Origin: an uncultured Bacteroidota bacterium
GTDB lineage: Bacteria; Bacteroidota; Bacteroidia; Chitinophagales; Chitinophagaceae
Assembly (NCBI GenBank): GCA_903825095.1
Contig: CAIJZF010000389.1
Location: forward strand, 1 to 8,392
Reading direction: 5' to 3'
DNA length: 8,392 nt
Of the stretch, positions 6,225 to 8,392 are shown piece by piece (position 1 is the first letter of the stretch; every line of letters begins with the position of its first letter). The notes under the pieces were generated by a model, which was not told the origin of the DNA, made no database searches, and saw only the letters and a list, made by a program, of their open reading frames with translations. A program made the position numbers and the translations under genes.

Positions 6225-7556
6225 ATGAACAAACCATTTTCGGGAAATAATTCACGAAGAGATTTCGTAAAAGGAACCAGCCTTCTTGCAGGAGGTATTT
6301 TAGCAGCGCCCTTATTATCGCGCGCCAATTTTTTCTCCGGCTCAGATGATACCATTAAAATTGCAGTAGTAGGTTGCGGTGGAAGAGGAACCGGTGCCGC
6401 TATGCAAGCATTGTCTAGTAAACAAAATGTAAAAATTGTTGCGATGGCCGATGCCTTTAAAGACAATTTGGATAGTTGCCATACATCTTTAACTGAAGAA
6501 ATAAATAATAGCATTGGAGAATTAGCGAAAAGATTAGATGTACCTGAAGAAAGAAGATTCACAGGTTTTGATGGTTATCAAAAAGCCATTGCACTTGCAG
6601 ATGTAGTCATACTTGCTACCCCTCCAGGTTTCAGACCCATTCATTTTGCAGAAGCAATTAAACAAGGCAAGCATGTATTTATGGAAAAGCCAGTGGCCAC
6701 AGATCCTGCAGGTATTCAAAGTGTGCTTGCTACCGCTGCTATTGCGAAACAGAAAAAATTAAATGTAGTAGTAGGTTTACAAAGACATTATCAAAATTCT
6801 TATCGTGAACTCTATAAAAGAAAAGATTTAATTGGAGACATTACTTCTGCACAAGCATGGTGGGATAATGATGGTGTTTGGGTAAGACCTAGAAAATACA
6901 ACCAAACAGAAATGGAATACCAAATGCGTAATTGGTATTATTTTAATTGGTTATGTGGTGATCATATCACTGAACAACATATTCATAATTTAGATGTGAT
7001 TAACTGGTTCAAAGGGGGTCATCCAGTGAAAGCACAAGGTTTGGGCGGACGTCAGGTAAGAAAAGGGAAAGAAAATGGTGAAATTTTTGATCATCATTTT
7101 GTAGAATTTGAATATGCCGATGGTTCTATCTTAAATAGTCAGTGTAGACATATTCCTGGCACCATGAGTAAGGTGGATGAATTATTAGTAGGTACGAAAG
7201 GAAAAATATTTTGTGGGGCTGCACATATTAAGGACCATACGGGTAAACTTATTTATCAGTACGATACTAAATTAGAGAACAATCCTTATCAAACAGAACA
7301 TGATGAATTGTTTGCAGCCATTGCCAAAGGTGAATATAAATTTGCCGATGCAGAAAATGGAGCAAGCTCGACCATGACTTCCATTTTAGGTAGAATGGCT
7401 ACTTATTCTGGTCAAGTGATTGACTGGGATAAAGCCATTAACTCTGGTATTGATATTCATCCAAAAGTATACGATTGGAATGCGGAGCCTCCTGTACTTC
7501 CTAATGCTGATGGGTATTATCCAGTGGCTATACCTGGTGTAACTAAATACTTTTAA
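6225..7556 (+). CDS. Tat-exported Gfo/Idh/MocA-family oxidoreductase
   Basis: A nucleotide-dependent oxidoreductase of the glucose-fructose oxidoreductase/inositol dehydrogenase/MocA family. The N-terminus carries a twin-arginine signal, NSRRDFVKG at 9-17, followed by the hydrophobic TSLLAGGILAAPLL, so it should be exported folded and with its NAD(P) already bound, as is known for the periplasmic Zymomonas enzyme. The Rossmann fold shows VVGCGGRGTG (48-57), ADVVILATPP (125-134) and the family's EKPVATD (154-160, with the catalytic-region Lys155). The substrate-side helix GDHITEQHIHNLD (245-257) contains His248, His252 and His254. The C-terminal domain includes the family helix ENGASSTMTSILGRMATYSGQ (377-397). 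At 443 residues it is typical of the exported Bacteroidota branch. It is the last gene of the rightward group and is followed by a strong terminator. The context suggests oxidation or reduction of a sugar or glycoside, possibly via a keto-sugar (inference). An exported GH109-like glycosidase role cannot be excluded. Confidence 0.92.
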   Translation: MNKPFSGNNSRRDFVKGTSLLAGGILAAPLLSRANFFSGSDDTIKIAVVGCGGRGTGAAMQALSSKQNVKIVAMADAFKDNLDSCHTSLTEEINNSIGELAKRLDVPEERRFTGFDGYQKAIALADVVILATPPGFRPIHFAEAIKQGKHVFMEKPVATDPAGIQSVLATAAIAKQKKLNVVVGLQRHYQNSYRELYKRKDLIGDITSAQAWWDNDGVWVRPRKYNQTEMEYQMRNWYYFNWLCGDHITEQHIHNLDVINWFKGGHPVKAQGLGGRQVRKGKENGEIFDHHFVEFEYADGSILNSQCRHIPGTMSKVDELLVGTKGKIFCGAAHIKDHTGKLIYQYDTKLENNPYQTEHDELFAAIAKGEYKFADAENGASSTMTSILGRMATYSGQVIDWDKAINSGIDIHPKVYDWNAEPPVLPNADGYYPVAIPGVTKYF

Positions 7557-7578
7557 ACATTGAATAAAGTATTCATGC

Positions 7579-7595
7579 TGGTATAAATAATACCA
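7579..7595 (+). terminator. Weak AT-rich hairpin downstream of the oxidoreductase gene
   Basis: TGGTAT (7579-7584) and ATACCA (7590-7595) form a perfect 6-bp stem with the loop AAATA, followed by four T residues at 7596-7599. It could be a weak first terminator or an RNA-end-protecting structure. With only two G-C pairs it may be chance. The strong terminator lies about 25 bases further on. Confidence 0.25.
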
Positions 7596-7620
7596 TTTTA
7601 AAATACAACCCTTCTAAATA

Positions 7621-7653
7621 AAACCCTGAGCTAAAATGGCTCGGGGTTTTTTA
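7621..7653. terminator. Bidirectional rho-independent terminator between convergent genes
   Basis: AAACCCTGAGC (7621-7631) pairs with GCTCGGGGTTT (7639-7649) over 11 bp, with one T-G wobble and the 7-base loop TAAAATG. On the plus strand the stem runs into T residues to 7652, ending the oxidoreductase group. On the minus strand the stem runs into TTTTATTT, so it can also end the SET-domain transcript, whose stop codon lies immediately beside it at 7654-7656. Confidence 0.9.
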
Positions 7654-8163
7654 TTAAAACAATAATAAAAATGATTTGTACTGAGCCGCCATCGATTTAA
7701 TAAAATCGGTAAGCTTGTATTTGCTTAAGACTTCATAAGAAGTGTCTGCAGCACCTTGCACTAAACCAACGCAATTAGGTTTGCCGCAATTGCAAACAAA
7801 CTGCTGTGCCATGCGCCATTCTGTGGCTGGATAAAAAAAGCAAAGTTCATCACCTGCCTGAATATCACTCACGCATTCTAATTGCATGGTACTGGTGTTA
7901 AATAAAACATTGGGTTCGCAAGAATGGTTTACATATTGTAAATATTCAGGAAACAAATGAATATGTTTGGTTTCACTAATTTGAACTGTTAAATAGTTAG
8001 GGGTATCTACAATTTTAGAAGCATCAAAGGCAACAATATTGTCACCTATTTTGAAGTTAGTGCCAGCAAACAAGCCATGCTGTTCATTGTTAGCATTTTT
8101 TTTAACAACACAATGCTCATGCTCACTAATTAAAATAAAGGTGTCTTTTTTTTCAGGGGACAT
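7654..8163 (-). CDS. SET-domain protein with post-SET cysteine motif (putative protein lysine methyltransferase)
   Basis: A compact 169-residue SET-domain protein; the family transfers methyl from S-adenosylmethionine to lysine. The start of the SET fold is seen in EQHGLFAGTNFKIGDNI (27-43). The cofactor/active-site knot is YVNHSCEPNV at 77-86, with NHS at 79-81. GDELCFFY (104-111) ends with the Tyr expected at the catalytic position. A post-SET-like cluster CNCGKPNC gives Cys124, Cys126 and Cys131, which with the knot Cys82 could bind one zinc ion as in eukaryotic SET enzymes (inference). It has no signal peptide and is therefore cytoplasmic. It ends at the shared terminator and follows the DUF2147 gene by 12 bases, suggesting co-transcription. 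The target is unknown; ribosomal or DNA-associated proteins are possible but not indicated. Small SET proteins are scattered among bacteria, often attributed to transfer from eukaryotes, but its base composition resembles its neighbours. Confidence 0.88.
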   Translation of the reverse strand: MSPEKKDTFILISEHEHCVVKKNANNEQHGLFAGTNFKIGDNIVAFDASKIVDTPNYLTVQISETKHIHLFPEYLQYVNHSCEPNVLFNTSTMQLECVSDIQAGDELCFFYPATEWRMAQQFVCNCGKPNCVGLVQGAADTSYEVLSKYKLTDFIKSMAAQYKSFLLLF

Positions 8164-8175
8164 AAAAAAATTTAA

Positions 8176-8392
8176 TTATTTATTAACTCTAGTAAATTTT
8201 TCGTTTCTGCCCAATAAGGAGAAACCTATATAGCCTCTAATGTTCAGGGTTTGCTTGTCTTCACTTAACCACATTTTACTACTATAGGTAGAGCCTCCTT
8301 CTGGATCATAAATTTTACCTTCTACCCACTGTGGTGCCTCCCAGGTAAAATCACTTAACATCACCATACCTTTCACTTCTCTATTTCTTAAA
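8176..8392 (-). CDS. DUF2147-family protein, C-terminal part (5' end beyond window)
   Basis: This is the C-terminal end of a DUF2147 protein, a small exported lipocalin-like family common in Bacteroidota and Proteobacteria with no established function. The recognisable features are VKGMVML, then the segment WVEGKIYDPEGGSTYSSKMW, and the closing RGYIGFSLLGR, which is the family's hallmark ending. The frame remains open to the right edge of the window (residues LRNRE precede VKGM), so the GTG at 8374-8376 is internal and the real start lies outside. The TAA stop at 8176-8178 is 12 bases before the ATG of the SET gene, and the two are probably on one transcript. A signal peptide is expected but would be outside the window. 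Confidence 0.85.
   Translation of the reverse strand, partial: LRNREVKGMVMLSDFTWEAPQWVEGKIYDPEGGSTYSSKMWLSEDKQTLNIRGYIGFSLLGRNEKFTRVNK

Noticed and set aside
7347..7373. An ApbE acceptor-like stretch in the oxidoreductase, DAENGASST (residues 375-383), resembling the D-x-x-S/T-G-A-S/T-x-T flavinylation motif.
   Set aside because: The first S/T is Asn, and this segment is the start of a conserved C-terminal helix of exported Gfo/Idh/MocA proteins, so the resemblance is probably chance. Mass spectrometry of the protein for covalent FMN would settle it.

Overview
The window reads as an AT-rich stretch of a Bacteroidota chromosome. The supporting signs are signal peptides ending in NAQ/AHAQ, weak or absent Shine-Dalgarno sequences, one candidate promoter of the TTG-N20-TAnnTTTG type, and the protein repertoire (GH29 fucosidase, Tat-exported Gfo/Idh/MocA and sugar-isomerase-like proteins, DUF2147). 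A Chitinophagaceae-like member is a guess; nothing here fixes the family. Coding density is high. The longest gene-free stretch is about 100 bases, so there is no unexplained gap over 300 bases. I see no RNA gene, insertion sequence, CRISPR array, prophage or attachment site.

Left part (1-1736, + strand): the 3' part of a serine beta-lactamase/penicillin-binding-type hydrolase gene, cut by the window edge, then a complete AlkB-type membrane di-iron hydroxylase with all nine expected histidines. Its stop codon abuts the stop of the converging next gene.

Middle part (1737-7556): two divergent groups around a 55-base gap at about 4121-4175. Leftward: a Tat-exported hydroxypyruvate-isomerase-like TIM-barrel protein, followed 20 bases later by a secreted GH29 alpha-L-fucosidase. 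Rightward: an ApbE-type flavin transferase, a secreted formylglycine-generating-enzyme-like (FGE-like) protein lacking the catalytic cysteine pair, and a Tat-exported Gfo/Idh/MocA oxidoreductase. The first two of these start at TTG. All five products carry export signals, so the whole block appears to act in the periplasm. The simplest reading is a small locus for releasing and redox-modifying sugars outside the cytoplasm. The substrate and the roles of the ApbE and FGE-like proteins are not determined by the sequence. A strong bidirectional terminator closes the group.

Right part (7654-8392, - strand): a short SET-domain protein with a post-SET cysteine cluster, preceded 12 bases upstream by the 3' end of a DUF2147 gene cut by the window edge.

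The points most worth following up are the exported ApbE / cysteine-less FGE-like / Gfo-Idh-MocA trio beside the isomerase-fucosidase pair, the tandem TTG starts, the complete AlkB with no rubredoxin in view, and the bacterial SET protein.
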